A stretch of 64,000 bases of DNA, from NCBI GenBank assembly GCA_018401375.1, contig JAGYKR010000001.1, forward strand, positions 62,001-126,000. The letters are read 5' to 3'. The position numbers were made by a program, and so were the translations under genes. Below are positions 22,793 through 31,053 of the stretch, piece by piece. How positions within the stretch are numbered: the first letter of the stretch is position 1; every line of letters begins with the position of its first letter. The DNA comes from Ilumatobacteraceae bacterium. GTDB lineage: Bacteria > Actinomycetota > Acidimicrobiia > Acidimicrobiales > Ilumatobacteraceae. Under the pieces are notes generated by a model, which was not told where the DNA came from, made no database searches, and was given only the letters and a program-made list of their open reading frames with translations.

Positions 22793-23812
22793 TCAGGAAG
22801 AAACCGACAGGATATGACTCGCCGGGGTAGTTCTAGCGATCGCATCAGCTGCAAGGATCACCGCAGCAGCGGTATACGAACTGCGTTCATCGGCGGGGAA
22901 CAGCTCACGGTCGGGATAGACGATCCCTGTCCAGTAGCCGCCGTCGCTGCATCGGTGGAGCCGGGTCCACGACAACAGCTCCACCGCTCGATCCATCTGC
23001 CCGGCGGCGACATGGGCGAGCACACACTCGGCGGTCTCTGAAGCGGTTACCCACGGCTCATCGGACACGCAGCGGATCCCACGTCCAGGTAACAAAAACG
23101 CCTCCCAACCGCGAGCCAATCGGGCGGTTGCATTCGGTGGGGTGAGCGCGCCGGTAAGCACTGGGTAGTACCAGTCCATCGCCCATCGGGTCTTGGGCTC
23201 AAAGGCGTTGGGCTGGTCACGGATCACCTTGCAGAGCTGATCTGCGGCCGCCCCCCAGTCCGGTCGAGGACAGCCGAGGATCTCTGATAACGCGAACCCG
23301 TAGCGTAAGGACAACTGGATACTTGATGACCCGGTGAGCAACGCATAGTCCCAGGGGCGTTCGTCTGGCTCGATGGCCCACAGGATCGTCCCGTCTGGCC
23401 GACGTAGCGATAGCACCCAGTCCAAGGCTCTTTGTACCGTCGGCCACATGTCATTCACCGTGTCGCGATCGGAGGTACACAGCCAGTGATGCCACACTCC
23501 GGTGGCGATGTATGCGCACACATTGGTGTCGAGTTTGGTTTCCTCCACGGAGCCGTCACTGCGGTAGTAGTTGTGCCAAGACCCGTCATCACGCTGAGTG
23601 TCGGCCAGCCATCTGTACGCCAGAGCGGCCTCATGGTGCCGCCTGGCGACATCGAGGGCCATCGCCGTTTCCACGTGGTTCCACGGATCGCAGTGAGCTC
23701 CGGGAAACCACGGGATCATCCCAGAGGGCAGTTGCAGTGAAACCAGATGATCGGCGGTGGTTGCGATCTCGGCCTGGCTGAGGACCCCGGGGATCTCGGG
23801 CAGTTCAGCCAT
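22793..23812 (-). CDS. Alpha/alpha-toroid (prenyltransferase/glucoamylase-like) protein
   Basis: 339 residues built of repeated helical pairs with the QRDDGSWHNYY, RRPDGTILWAI and SDGGYWTG motifs typical of squalene/prenyltransferase-like or glucoamylase-like toroids. Actinobacterial homologues are loosely annotated 'prenyltransferase'; no DDxxD-type catalytic motif is visible. The start overlaps the methyltransferase stop by eight bases. With the GT4 and methyltransferase it forms a coupled three-gene set, suggesting a shared glycan or glycolipid substrate. Confidence 0.65.
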   Translation of the reverse strand: MAELPEIPGVLSQAEIATTADHLVSLQLPSGMIPWFPGAHCDPWNHVETAMALDVARRHHEAALAYRWLADTQRDDGSWHNYYRSDGSVEETKLDTNVCAYIATGVWHHWLCTSDRDTVNDMWPTVQRALDWVLSLRRPDGTILWAIEPDERPWDYALLTGSSSIQLSLRYGFALSEILGCPRPDWGAAADQLCKVIRDQPNAFEPKTRWAMDWYYPVLTGALTPPNATARLARGWEAFLLPGRGIRCVSDEPWVTASETAECVLAHVAAGQMDRAVELLSWTRLHRCSDGGYWTGIVYPDRELFPADERSSYTAAAVILAADAIARTTPASHILSVSS

Positions 23813-24602
23813 GGATTCCGTTCTGCGAAGCGACAGTCCGAGTGGAACTAGGGCAAGCCGGGTCAGTAGAGGCTGGCATCGGAGGCAGGGGTTTACGGGA
23901 GTAAAAGACGATGCTTTTGCCGATCACCGGGCCGAGGATCTGCTCGGCCGCCTTGGTTACCCGGGGCTGAGAGATGATGTCCCACTCAAGCAAAGACCGA
24001 TACCGCTTGACCCACGGGTGGTCATCACGCGACGGGCCGACCGCACATTTCAGCCACCAATACGGTGAGTGCAGCCCGTGCGCTCGATGGCGGCTCTCGA
24101 TGCGAAGTCCTGCGGCACGCAGTTTTGCAGACAGTTCGGTAGCCGAGTAGATGCGCAGGTGCCCGCCCGGACTTGCGGGGGCGTGATACTCGCTGGAAAG
24201 GCGCCAGTTGATGACCTCGGGAAGCCAACTCGGCACCGTCACAGCAAAGATGCCGCCGGGCTTCAACACCCGATACATCTCGGCGATCGCTGCAACATCA
24301 TCTTGGATGTGCTCGAGTACCTCCGAGGTGATCACCACATCGAAACTGCTGTCGGGGAACGGCAGACAGGTTGCGTCCCCGCGCAGCGCCCCACCAAACC
24401 GATCGGCCGGGATCTCTCCGGCTTCCACCATTGCAGCAACGGTGGAACGGGTGGAAACCACCTCGGCCTCTCCGTAATCGAGGGCCACGATCCGCGCCCC
24501 CCGTCGAGCCACTTCAAAGGCGTGGCGACCGAAACCGGCGCCCACATCGAGGACACGGTCACCGGGTTGGAGGTCCAAGCGGTCAAACCTGATCGTGAGC
24601 AT
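23805..24602 (-). CDS. Class I SAM-dependent methyltransferase (Methyltransf_11 type)
   Basis: 265 residues. RVLDVGAGFGRHAFEVARRG is SAM motif I, IVALDYGEAE the acidic post-I residue and FDVVITSEVLEHI motif II; RVLKPGGIFAVTVPS follows. The C-terminal part is variable and probably binds substrate. Its ATG overlaps the GT4 stop (ATGA) and its own end overlaps the toroid gene, so all three are translationally linked. Likely modifies the same glycan or lipid. Confidence 0.85.
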   Translation of the reverse strand: MLTIRFDRLDLQPGDRVLDVGAGFGRHAFEVARRGARIVALDYGEAEVVSTRSTVAAMVEAGEIPADRFGGALRGDATCLPFPDSSFDVVITSEVLEHIQDDVAAIAEMYRVLKPGGIFAVTVPSWLPEVINWRLSSEYHAPASPGGHLRIYSATELSAKLRAAGLRIESRHRAHGLHSPYWWLKCAVGPSRDDHPWVKRYRSLLEWDIISQPRVTKAAEQILGPVIGKSIVFYSRKPLPPMPASTDPACPSSTRTVASQNGIHG

Positions 24603-25900
24603 CAGATCCTCCCGTTGCGGATCAGCTTCTCACGGTTCTGCGGCATGGCCAGCACCTCACGGTATTGCTCCACAGTCATTTGGGCGCAACGGGTCCACGT
24701 CCAGCGATCGAGGACCCGCTGGCGCCCGGCGGCGCCGATTGTGGCCCGAAGCTCCGGATTATCAAGACCGCGAGCGATCGCCGCCGCAAGGGCTGAGGCA
24801 TCTCCAGCGGGACACTGCAGCACGGTCTCGCCATCGCGCCCGGTCACCTCAGGCAAGGCACCACCGTCGGTGGCGACGAGTGGGGTTCCCGAACACATTG
24901 CCTCGATGGCTGGCAGGCTGAAGCCCTCATACAAGCTCGGAACCACTGCGAGCTCTGATTCTGAGTACAGCTCCACGATCCGCTCATCGGTCACACCCGA
25001 AACAAACTGAACGTGGGCTTCAAGGCCGAGCTTCGCGATCAGGTCCATGCTCTTGCCCGGCTTAGGTTTTCCGATCACGGTCAATGAGACCTCGCGTTCG
25101 GTACGCAGTTTGGCGACGGCTTCAAGCAGGTACGACAGTCCTTTGAGGGCGACATCGGCTGAGGCTGTGGTGATCAAGCGGCCCGGGATGCGCGTCACAT
25201 GCTCAAGTGGACGGAAGAGCTCGGGATCCACCCCGACCGGAACCAGCCGCATCTGATCACGGCTCACGCCCATATCGGTATGAATGTCGCTGATCGAGTT
25301 CTCGCTCACGACCACGATTCGCGGCATCGAGCGAGCAACTTTGCCCTGCATCTTGACGAACGAATACCACCGGCCGATGGACCACCGCTTATAAGCGTTG
25401 GGGGCGTGGCTCATCTCAAGCTCACGATCCTTCGTGATCGGGTGGTGCAAGGTGACCACTGTCGGAATCAGTTTTTCGAGTTTGGTGATCCCGTAGCCGA
25501 GGCACTGGTTGTCGTGTACGAGATCGAACTGACCGACCCGGGGTCGCAGATGCCGCAACGCCCGGGCGCTGAATGCCAGCGGCTCAGGGAACACCCCCGT
25601 GGAAAAAATAGCCACCTCTAAGAAGTCCTCGCGGGACTTGAACTCCCAAAAGGCCGGGAAGCGGCCCGGGTACGCATCGTTGAACAAGTCAAGGCTGCGC
25701 AGTTCGGTCAATGTGATCCGTGGGTCAAGGATTGGATAGGGCTGACCACCGAGCACCTCCACCGAATGTCCGAGATCCACGAGAGCTTTGGTGAGATGCC
25801 GGGTGTACACGCCTTGGCCACCAACATGGGGTTTGCCTCGGTATGTCAGATACGCGATCGAGAGCGGTTCGTTCTCGGAGAGCTCCCGGCGTGCAGACAT
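24602..25900 (-). CDS. GT4-family glycosyltransferase
   Basis: 432 residues, GT-B fold. The N-terminal GKPHVGGQGVYTRHLTKALV is the acceptor-side glycine-rich loop; the C-terminal SELAVVPSLYEGFSLPAIEAM contains the E-x7-E motif that binds the sugar nucleotide. It transfers a sugar from an NDP- or GDP-sugar with retention. Promoter proximal in the three-gene set; TAGCCT lies seven bases before ATG 25900. The acceptor is unknown. Confidence 0.9.
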   Translation of the reverse strand: MSARRELSENEPLSIAYLTYRGKPHVGGQGVYTRHLTKALVDLGHSVEVLGGQPYPILDPRITLTELRSLDLFNDAYPGRFPAFWEFKSREDFLEVAIFSTGVFPEPLAFSARALRHLRPRVGQFDLVHDNQCLGYGITKLEKLIPTVVTLHHPITKDRELEMSHAPNAYKRWSIGRWYSFVKMQGKVARSMPRIVVVSENSISDIHTDMGVSRDQMRLVPVGVDPELFRPLEHVTRIPGRLITTASADVALKGLSYLLEAVAKLRTEREVSLTVIGKPKPGKSMDLIAKLGLEAHVQFVSGVTDERIVELYSESELAVVPSLYEGFSLPAIEAMCSGTPLVATDGGALPEVTGRDGETVLQCPAGDASALAAAIARGLDNPELRATIGAAGRQRVLDRWTWTRCAQMTVEQYREVLAMPQNREKLIRNGRI

Positions 25901-25907
25901 CTCGGTG

Positions 25908-25913
25908 AGGCTA
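25908..25913 (-). promoter_or_regulatory. -10-like TAGCCT for the GT4 operon (leaderless)
   Basis: TAGCCT, seven-base spacer, ATG 25900. Confidence 0.5.
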
Positions 25914-25976
25914 CCCGTCAGTAGCCGCTCGGCACAGATCGATGGAGTGGGCTCATCCCTCCTACGAGACCGGCAC

Positions 25977-25982
25977 TACGCT
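25977..25982 (+). promoter_or_regulatory. -10-like TACGCT for dtd
   Basis: TACGCT with an eight-base spacer to ATG 25991. Confidence 0.4.
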
Positions 25983-25990
25983 CCTACAAC

Positions 25991-26512
25991 ATGCGTGCGC
26001 TGGTACAACGCGTGATTCGAGCCGAGGTCCGAGCCGTGATCCGACCTGAGGTGGACGGTGATGATTTTGGGAGTGAAGATCTCGATACCGCCCGTATTGA
26101 ATATTCGGTCGTCGGGCGGATTGGCCGAGGGTTCTGTGTGCTGCTCGGGGTGACCCACACCGATACCGAGGCCACAGCCACAAAAATGGCCGACAAGATC
26201 TGGCATCTGCGCATCCTCAATGACGCAGAGGGCGTGATGAACCTGTCTCCCGCGCAACTCGCTGAGCAGCAAGGATCAGCACCCGCCGCCGTCATGGTGA
26301 TCAGCCAGTTCACCCTCTATGGCGATACGGGGCGAGGTCGACGGCCGAGTTGGATCGAGGCAGCCCGACCCGAGATGGCCGAGCCTCTCGTAGATCAGGT
26401 GGTGGCCGAATTGCGCAAGCGCGGCGCACAGGTGGCCACCGGGGTATTTCGCACCGAGATGCAGGTGGAACTGGTTAACGACGGACCGGTGACGGTGATG
26501 ATCGAGATCTGA
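25991..26512 (+). CDS. dtd: D-aminoacyl-tRNA deacylase
   Basis: 173 residues; DTD removes D-amino acids and glycine from mischarged tRNA. The two defining motifs are present: VISQFTLYGD (SQxxL) and LVNDGPVTVMI (NxGPVT). The usual length is about 145; the extra residues lie mainly in an acidic insertion between the first strand (RAEVRAV) and GRIGRGFCVLLGV. The 3' end overlaps the convergent lnt gene by 38 bases. Confidence 0.93.
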   Translation: MRALVQRVIRAEVRAVIRPEVDGDDFGSEDLDTARIEYSVVGRIGRGFCVLLGVTHTDTEATATKMADKIWHLRILNDAEGVMNLSPAQLAEQQGSAPAAVMVISQFTLYGDTGRGRRPSWIEAARPEMAEPLVDQVVAELRKRGAQVATGVFRTEMQVELVNDGPVTVMIEI

Positions 26513-28022
26513 ACTCAACGGCAGCGGTCACCACCCAGATCACGAGGAGGAGCCAGATCACGGGACCGTCACCGATCCGGGTGTACCACGTGTGTCCCGT
26601 GCGCAATTCCACATCGGCGGTGATGACCCGGGCCTCGGAAACGGCACTGCGTTGGAGCACGTTGCCTCCGGCATCAACGACAGCGGAGAATCCGGTGGGT
26701 GCCACCTGCATCACCCAGCGTCCGGTCTCAATGGCGCGCAACCTGCTCGAAGCCACCTGCTGAGTTTGGACAATGGTGCCGGTGTACGAGGCGCCGTTGG
26801 TGGGATTGAGCAGCACCTGGCCGCCCTGCTTGACGCCTTCACGGGCCCGGCCACTGAAGAAGACCTCCCAGGAGATCACCACCGCCATCGGGGTAAGGCC
26901 CGGATGTTTCAGAATCGCTGGGCCCTTGCCAGCTACAGCATCGCTGAGTACTTGATCTACCGGCGCACCGAGGGTCTCGAGCAGGCTGCGCAATGGCACG
27001 TACTCGCCAAAGGGAACCCTGCGCACCTTGTCGTATCGATCGGTGATGACCCCTGAGGGGGAAAGGGTCACCTGAGCGTTAGTGATTTGGCCGCGGCCGC
27101 CGCGCCCGGTGAGGTCGGCGTCCTCGGTGATCCCGACAGCAAAGGGCACTCCTAGTCTGCGTGACTGCGCCCAGACCTCATCAAACAGTGGGTGATCGGC
27201 AAAGGCGAGATCACGGATCCGCAGCACGTTCTCAGGCCACAGCACGAGGTCGAGATCAGCGTCCACCGGAATCTGCGCAGTGGCTTCGAGATGGCGTGCG
27301 GCCACCAAAGAGGCCGGCACTTGCAGGGCAGAAGTACCTTGGCGTCCGCCGCCTTGGACTGCTGCAATGCGCATGGTCTGGCCGGTGGCGGAGCCCTGCG
27401 GGGCAAACAGTGCTATCACCGCCAGCAGGACCGGCGTCGCCAGTGCGCCGATCATCGCCAGCACGCGCCAGGTTCCACCTGCCCCGAAGCGATGCGCGTG
27501 TCCGATGTGTGCACGAATGGCGAGCACCCATTCGGCGATCGCCGCACCGAGTTGGAATACCACCCATGTCACCCCGATCACCCCGACAACCCGAGCGGTT
27601 CCCCCAAGAGGACCCGCTACCTGGGAGATACCGAGTGAGGCCAGCGGCACCCCACCGAAAGGAAAGGAAAATCGAACCGCCTCGATCAAGGTGTGGGCGG
27701 CGGGCAAGGCCCAAAAACTGGCTCGGTGTTGCCATGAGATCAGGCCGGCTAGGCCGTGAGCTCCGGCGAAAACAAGAGCGGCCGCAATGTAGCCGGGCGG
27801 GGTGAGCTGCCACATCCAGCCACAGCCCATGGCTAACCATCCGAGTCCGAACATAAACCCGAGGCCCGCACGGTCCCGGGCCCGGACCGCTGTCAGCCCG
27901 AGCGCCATATAGAAACTGACACCGATCAGGGCGAGGGGCCAAAAACCCCAAGGTGGGAGCGAGAGGGCTACCAAAAACCCGCTGCCGAGCGCGGCGAGCG
28001 CCCGGCTGAGGCCGCGTGGCAC
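26475..28022 (-). CDS. lnt: Apolipoprotein N-acyltransferase (Lnt) with Ser at the catalytic Cys position
   Basis: 515 residues: an N-terminal block of membrane spans and a carbon-nitrogen hydrolase domain. Lnt N-acylates the N-terminal Cys of lipoproteins. The catalytic Glu is E264 (LVLWPENVL), Lys is K332 (RYDKVRRVPF), and the essential E340 (PFGEYVP) is kept, each three less than E. coli E267, K335 and E343. The residue aligning with C387 is S384 (VVISWEVFF, codon TCC). The C-terminal span is present. GTG 28022 follows the sortase stop by four bases behind GGAGACC. It may be inactive, or may use Ser. Confidence 0.85.
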   Translation of the reverse strand: MPRGLSRALAALGSGFLVALSLPPWGFWPLALIGVSFYMALGLTAVRARDRAGLGFMFGLGWLAMGCGWMWQLTPPGYIAAALVFAGAHGLAGLISWQHRASFWALPAAHTLIEAVRFSFPFGGVPLASLGISQVAGPLGGTARVVGVIGVTWVVFQLGAAIAEWVLAIRAHIGHAHRFGAGGTWRVLAMIGALATPVLLAVIALFAPQGSATGQTMRIAAVQGGGRQGTSALQVPASLVAARHLEATAQIPVDADLDLVLWPENVLRIRDLAFADHPLFDEVWAQSRRLGVPFAVGITEDADLTGRGGRGQITNAQVTLSPSGVITDRYDKVRRVPFGEYVPLRSLLETLGAPVDQVLSDAVAGKGPAILKHPGLTPMAVVISWEVFFSGRAREGVKQGGQVLLNPTNGASYTGTIVQTQQVASSRLRAIETGRWVMQVAPTGFSAVVDAGGNVLQRSAVSEARVITADVELRTGHTWYTRIGDGPVIWLLLVIWVVTAAVEFRSRSSPSPVRR

Positions 28023-28026
28023 GGGC

Positions 28027-28698
28027 TCAGGTCTCCACGAGGTCGGCCCGCACCACGATTCGCTCCCGAGTGGATCCGGGTGGATGGCAGGCGAACAAGG
28101 TGATCGTGGCCGTCGGAGTGGGATCCACAATCCACAGTGCGGTGGGGGGAACGATCTCGATTTCGGTCACCGTATAGATGTGGGTGCCGTCGTAGGCGTC
28201 GACATGGATTTCGTCACCGATCCCGAGTTTGTCGAGATTGCGGAACACCCCACCATGAGAAGTGCGATGACCAGAGATGACAGCGTTGCCGACCTCGCCG
28301 GGAAGGGCAGTGCCCGGCCAATGCCCGGGGGCGAGATCCAATGTGGTCAGACGGATTCCTTGCAGCAGTTGCGAGGACACTGCGATGGAAGGGATCTCAA
28401 TAGAGCCCATTTCCACATACGGATCTTGGCCTCGAGCATCAAGCGGCGGGTCAATTGGGGCCGCAGGCTGTTCCGGTGGCGGAGGGAACAGGGTTGTGGT
28501 CGTCGTGGTCGTCGTGGTGGTGGTCGTGGTTGTTGTTGTGCTCGGTACAGGCGCCAACGTGGTGGTCACCGAAGTGTCTGCCGCCTCTGACGGGGAGTCC
28601 CCCCCGCAGCCAGACAACATGGTGAGCCCGAGGATCACGGCCAAACCGAGGGGGGCCAAGGCCAGACGTGGGGTGCGTAGTGAGCGAGAAGCGAGCAT
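28027..28698 (-). CDS. Class E-like sortase with lipoprotein signal and poly-Thr linker
   Basis: 223 residues. The N-terminal signal with lipobox LTMLSGC (Cys31) marks a lipoprotein; then a Thr-rich linker with 16 consecutive Thr, a Pro-rich stretch, and a sortase domain with ISGHRTSHGG (His144), ITLFACHPPG (Cys204) and STRERIVV (Arg211). The catalytic triad is complete. Sortases normally anchor by a membrane helix, so lipid anchoring is unusual. lnt begins four bases after the stop, and the heme genes are upstream on the same strand. No LPxTG- or LAxTG-type substrate was seen in the window. Confidence 0.85.
   Translation of the reverse strand: MLASRSLRTPRLALAPLGLAVILGLTMLSGCGGDSPSEAADTSVTTTLAPVPSTTTTTTTTTTTTTTTTLFPPPPEQPAAPIDPPLDARGQDPYVEMGSIEIPSIAVSSQLLQGIRLTTLDLAPGHWPGTALPGEVGNAVISGHRTSHGGVFRNLDKLGIGDEIHVDAYDGTHIYTVTEIEIVPPTALWIVDPTPTATITLFACHPPGSTRERIVVRADLVET
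28492..28539 (-). repeat. Thr-codon run (16 ACN codons)
   Basis: Uninterrupted ACA/ACC/ACG codons in the sortase linker. Mixed third bases show selection or divergence at the protein level rather than a pure DNA microsatellite. Confidence 0.95.
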
Positions 28699-28725
28699 GG
28701 GTTTAGGTTCTTCAGTGCACGTTGT

Positions 28726-30123
28726 TCAGAATCGGGTTGTAGAGATGACTCGTTGTACAGCGCGATCGGCGTCGCGCAGGCAGGTGGGAATGCCGATCCC
28801 ACGATAACTCGCCCCCGCCAAGTGAAGCCCCCAAGGGAGCAGTTTCTCTGTGGCGGCAACCCACTCATGATGGCGGGGTTTGTATTGCGGGAAGGCCTGG
28901 TTCCAACGGGTGATCCGTGATTGGGTGGGAGCGAGAGTGATACCGAGGTGTTGGCTTACTTCACGTACGGCGTGATCGAGCATCTGCGCATCATCGAGAT
29001 GATCCACATCAAGTCCGGCTCGGCCGAGTGAGATGCGCAGGATCTGATGACCGTCCGGGTGGGCCCAGTGAGCCCATTTCTGAGATCCGAAACTGGCAGC
29101 GGTGACTGTGCTCTGCACCGGTTTTGGGACGAGATAGCCGCTCATCCTCTCTAACCGTGCCGGCCATTGATCCGCCGGGATTGCCATGGTCACCATGGTC
29201 ACCGAGGCGTGGCGGCTGGCATCGAGCAGACCAGCGGCTGCGGGTGCTGCAGTGCGGATCAGCGGGGCTGCCATGGCAGCGGGCACAGAGATGATGACCT
29301 GATCGAAGTGCTCTCCGTCCACCATCCACCCCTGCGGATCAGATGGAACGATTTCTGAAATCGAATGACCAAGACGAATCTGGCCGCCTGCAGAGGTGAT
29401 CGCAGCGGCGGCCCCATCGACGAGGGCTTGCATCCCGGCGCGAGGGGCAGAAAAGATCGGGTCCCCGGACGGGGGTGGCGCGTTTGCGCGCATCTTGCGT
29501 GCTGCGATTAACAAGCTGCGATGGGATTTGGCGAGTGCAGATACCTGAGGGACCGCCTCAAGGCTGGAGTGATCCGTGTCGGAGGCGTAGATGCTGCCGA
29601 TCAGCGCATCGATCAGGCGCTCGTGCACCTCACCGCCGAGCCGGGCCCGCATATAGGGGCCGAGGGCGTCAGGTGCGAGCGGCGTTCGCGGCACAAAGGG
29701 CTCAAGGGCGGCTCGCAGTTTGCCTCGCCATGACAACAAACTCGAGGCGGCCATCGGCCGTAAGGCGCCAGGCACCCCGAGTACCAAACCACCTGGGATC
29801 GGATGGAGATGGTTGCCTCCCCGAGGGAACCACACCGCAGCCGATGCCGCAGCAGGTGCGACGAACTCAGTAATGCCGATGCGGGCAGCAAACCCGAGGG
29901 CCTCACCGCCTCTCGTCAAAAACGCATCGGGGCCCTCATCCACCGTCGGCACTCCGGCAAAGTCGCTGCTTCGGATGTTGCCGCCGAGTCGGGGCTCCGC
30001 CTCGATTAACACGACGTCACCTACAACGTTGTGACCCGCAGCGTGCTCACAGAGCCCCACCGCGGCGGCGAGACCGGTGATCCCACCCCCGATGACAAGG
30101 ACTCGCTGCTGGTTGGTCCCCAT
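28726..30123 (-). CDS. hemG: Protoporphyrinogen/coproporphyrinogen III oxidase (HemG/HemY type)
   Basis: 465 residues, FAD enzyme. VLVIGGGITGLAAAVGL is the dinucleotide-binding fold, followed by LIEAEPRLGGNIRS and DEGPDAFLTR; the C-terminus LHLAGASYRGIGIPTCLRDAD closes the FAD site. In Gram-positive lineages this enzyme usually oxidises coproporphyrinogen III (CgoX) in the coproporphyrin-dependent heme route. It follows hemE and hemH on the same strand; the gap to hemH is six bases. Confidence 0.93.
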   Translation of the reverse strand: MGTNQQRVLVIGGGITGLAAAVGLCEHAAGHNVVGDVVLIEAEPRLGGNIRSSDFAGVPTVDEGPDAFLTRGGEALGFAARIGITEFVAPAAASAAVWFPRGGNHLHPIPGGLVLGVPGALRPMAASSLLSWRGKLRAALEPFVPRTPLAPDALGPYMRARLGGEVHERLIDALIGSIYASDTDHSSLEAVPQVSALAKSHRSLLIAARKMRANAPPPSGDPIFSAPRAGMQALVDGAAAAITSAGGQIRLGHSISEIVPSDPQGWMVDGEHFDQVIISVPAAMAAPLIRTAAPAAAGLLDASRHASVTMVTMAIPADQWPARLERMSGYLVPKPVQSTVTAASFGSQKWAHWAHPDGHQILRISLGRAGLDVDHLDDAQMLDHAVREVSQHLGITLAPTQSRITRWNQAFPQYKPRHHEWVAATEKLLPWGLHLAGASYRGIGIPTCLRDADRAVQRVISTTRF

Positions 30124-30129
30124 CGATCC

Positions 30130-31053
30130 TCAGTTGCCAGCGAGATCGCAAGCGATGACTCGATCCGCCAAAGCTGCCATCACCGCGGAGTCATCGTTGA
30201 CGCAGGCGGTGCGATCAAAGGCGAGCCCTTGGGAGGTGGCTCGATGGTTGGCCTCGATGTCGAGATCAAAAAGCACTTCAAGGTGATCGGCCACAAATCC
30301 GCAGGCGGAGATGACCACCCCATCAGCTGCCTCAGAGGTCGCGAGGTCATCGATGACTTCCAAGATGTCGGGACCGATCCAGGGCTCAGGGGTCCGGCCG
30401 GCGCTTTGCCATGCGATCGCCCAGCCGCTCCATTCGGCGAGACCAACAGCCTCGGCTACCGCTGTGGCAGTGGCTCGGAGTTCGTTCGGGTAGGGGTCAC
30501 CGCCATCGATGATGCGCTGCGGTAACGAATGCGCAGTGAACAACACCTTGGTGTTGGCCGGCATGTTGGCCAAACGGGCCCTGAGGTCGCGAGAGAGGAA
30601 CTCGATGAAGGCGGGCTCCACCGCCCAGGATTCCACCCCGAGTACCTCGATCCCGTGGGGTTCGGCGGCGGTCCGAGCCCGGCCGAGATACTGGCCGATC
30701 GAGTAGGAACTGAAGTGCGGGGCGAGCACGAGGCCGATGATCCGGGTGATCCCTTCGGCTGCGAGGGCGTCGACCGCCTCCTCGATCTGCGGGGAGGCAT
30801 GTTTGAGGCCAAGGGTCACTCGGTACTGGCCCGGGTTCTGAGCGTCGAGGGCGGCTTGGAGAGCATCGCGTTGGCGTTCGGTGAGTTCGGCCAACGGTGA
30901 GATGCCGCCGATTGCGTCGTAGCGGGCCACAAGGTCAGCGAGAGCCTCGGGGGTGGGCGGCCGACCCCTGCGGATGTCGGTGTAGTAGGCCTCGATCTCA
31001 TCGGGGTGGCGAGGGGTGCCGTAGGCCATCAACAAGACTGCAGTGGTGCTCAT
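30130..31053 (-). CDS. hemH: Ferrochelatase (coproporphyrin ferrochelatase type)
   Basis: 307 residues. It inserts Fe2+ into the porphyrin. AVLLMAYGTPRHPDEIEAYY is the N-terminal signature; VLFTAHSLPQRIIDGGDPY carries the catalytic His and GVVISACGFVADHLEVLFDL the second conserved region with the C-terminal Glu/Asp. No C-terminal 2Fe-2S extension. Starts inside the hemE stop (ATGA). Actinobacterial members usually act on coproporphyrin III (CpfC). Confidence 0.93.
   Translation of the reverse strand: MSTTAVLLMAYGTPRHPDEIEAYYTDIRRGRPPTPEALADLVARYDAIGGISPLAELTERQRDALQAALDAQNPGQYRVTLGLKHASPQIEEAVDALAAEGITRIIGLVLAPHFSSYSIGQYLGRARTAAEPHGIEVLGVESWAVEPAFIEFLSRDLRARLANMPANTKVLFTAHSLPQRIIDGGDPYPNELRATATAVAEAVGLAEWSGWAIAWQSAGRTPEPWIGPDILEVIDDLATSEAADGVVISACGFVADHLEVLFDLDIEANHRATSQGLAFDRTACVNDDSAVMAALADRVIACDLAGN

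Noticed and set aside
27161-27805. 214-residue Arg/Pro-rich open frame on the plus strand inside lnt
   Set aside because: Composition of a shadow frame opposite a confirmed coding region.
28277-28807. Plus-strand frame with a poly-Val run
   Set aside because: The Val run is the complement of the Thr codons of the sortase linker; no start signal.
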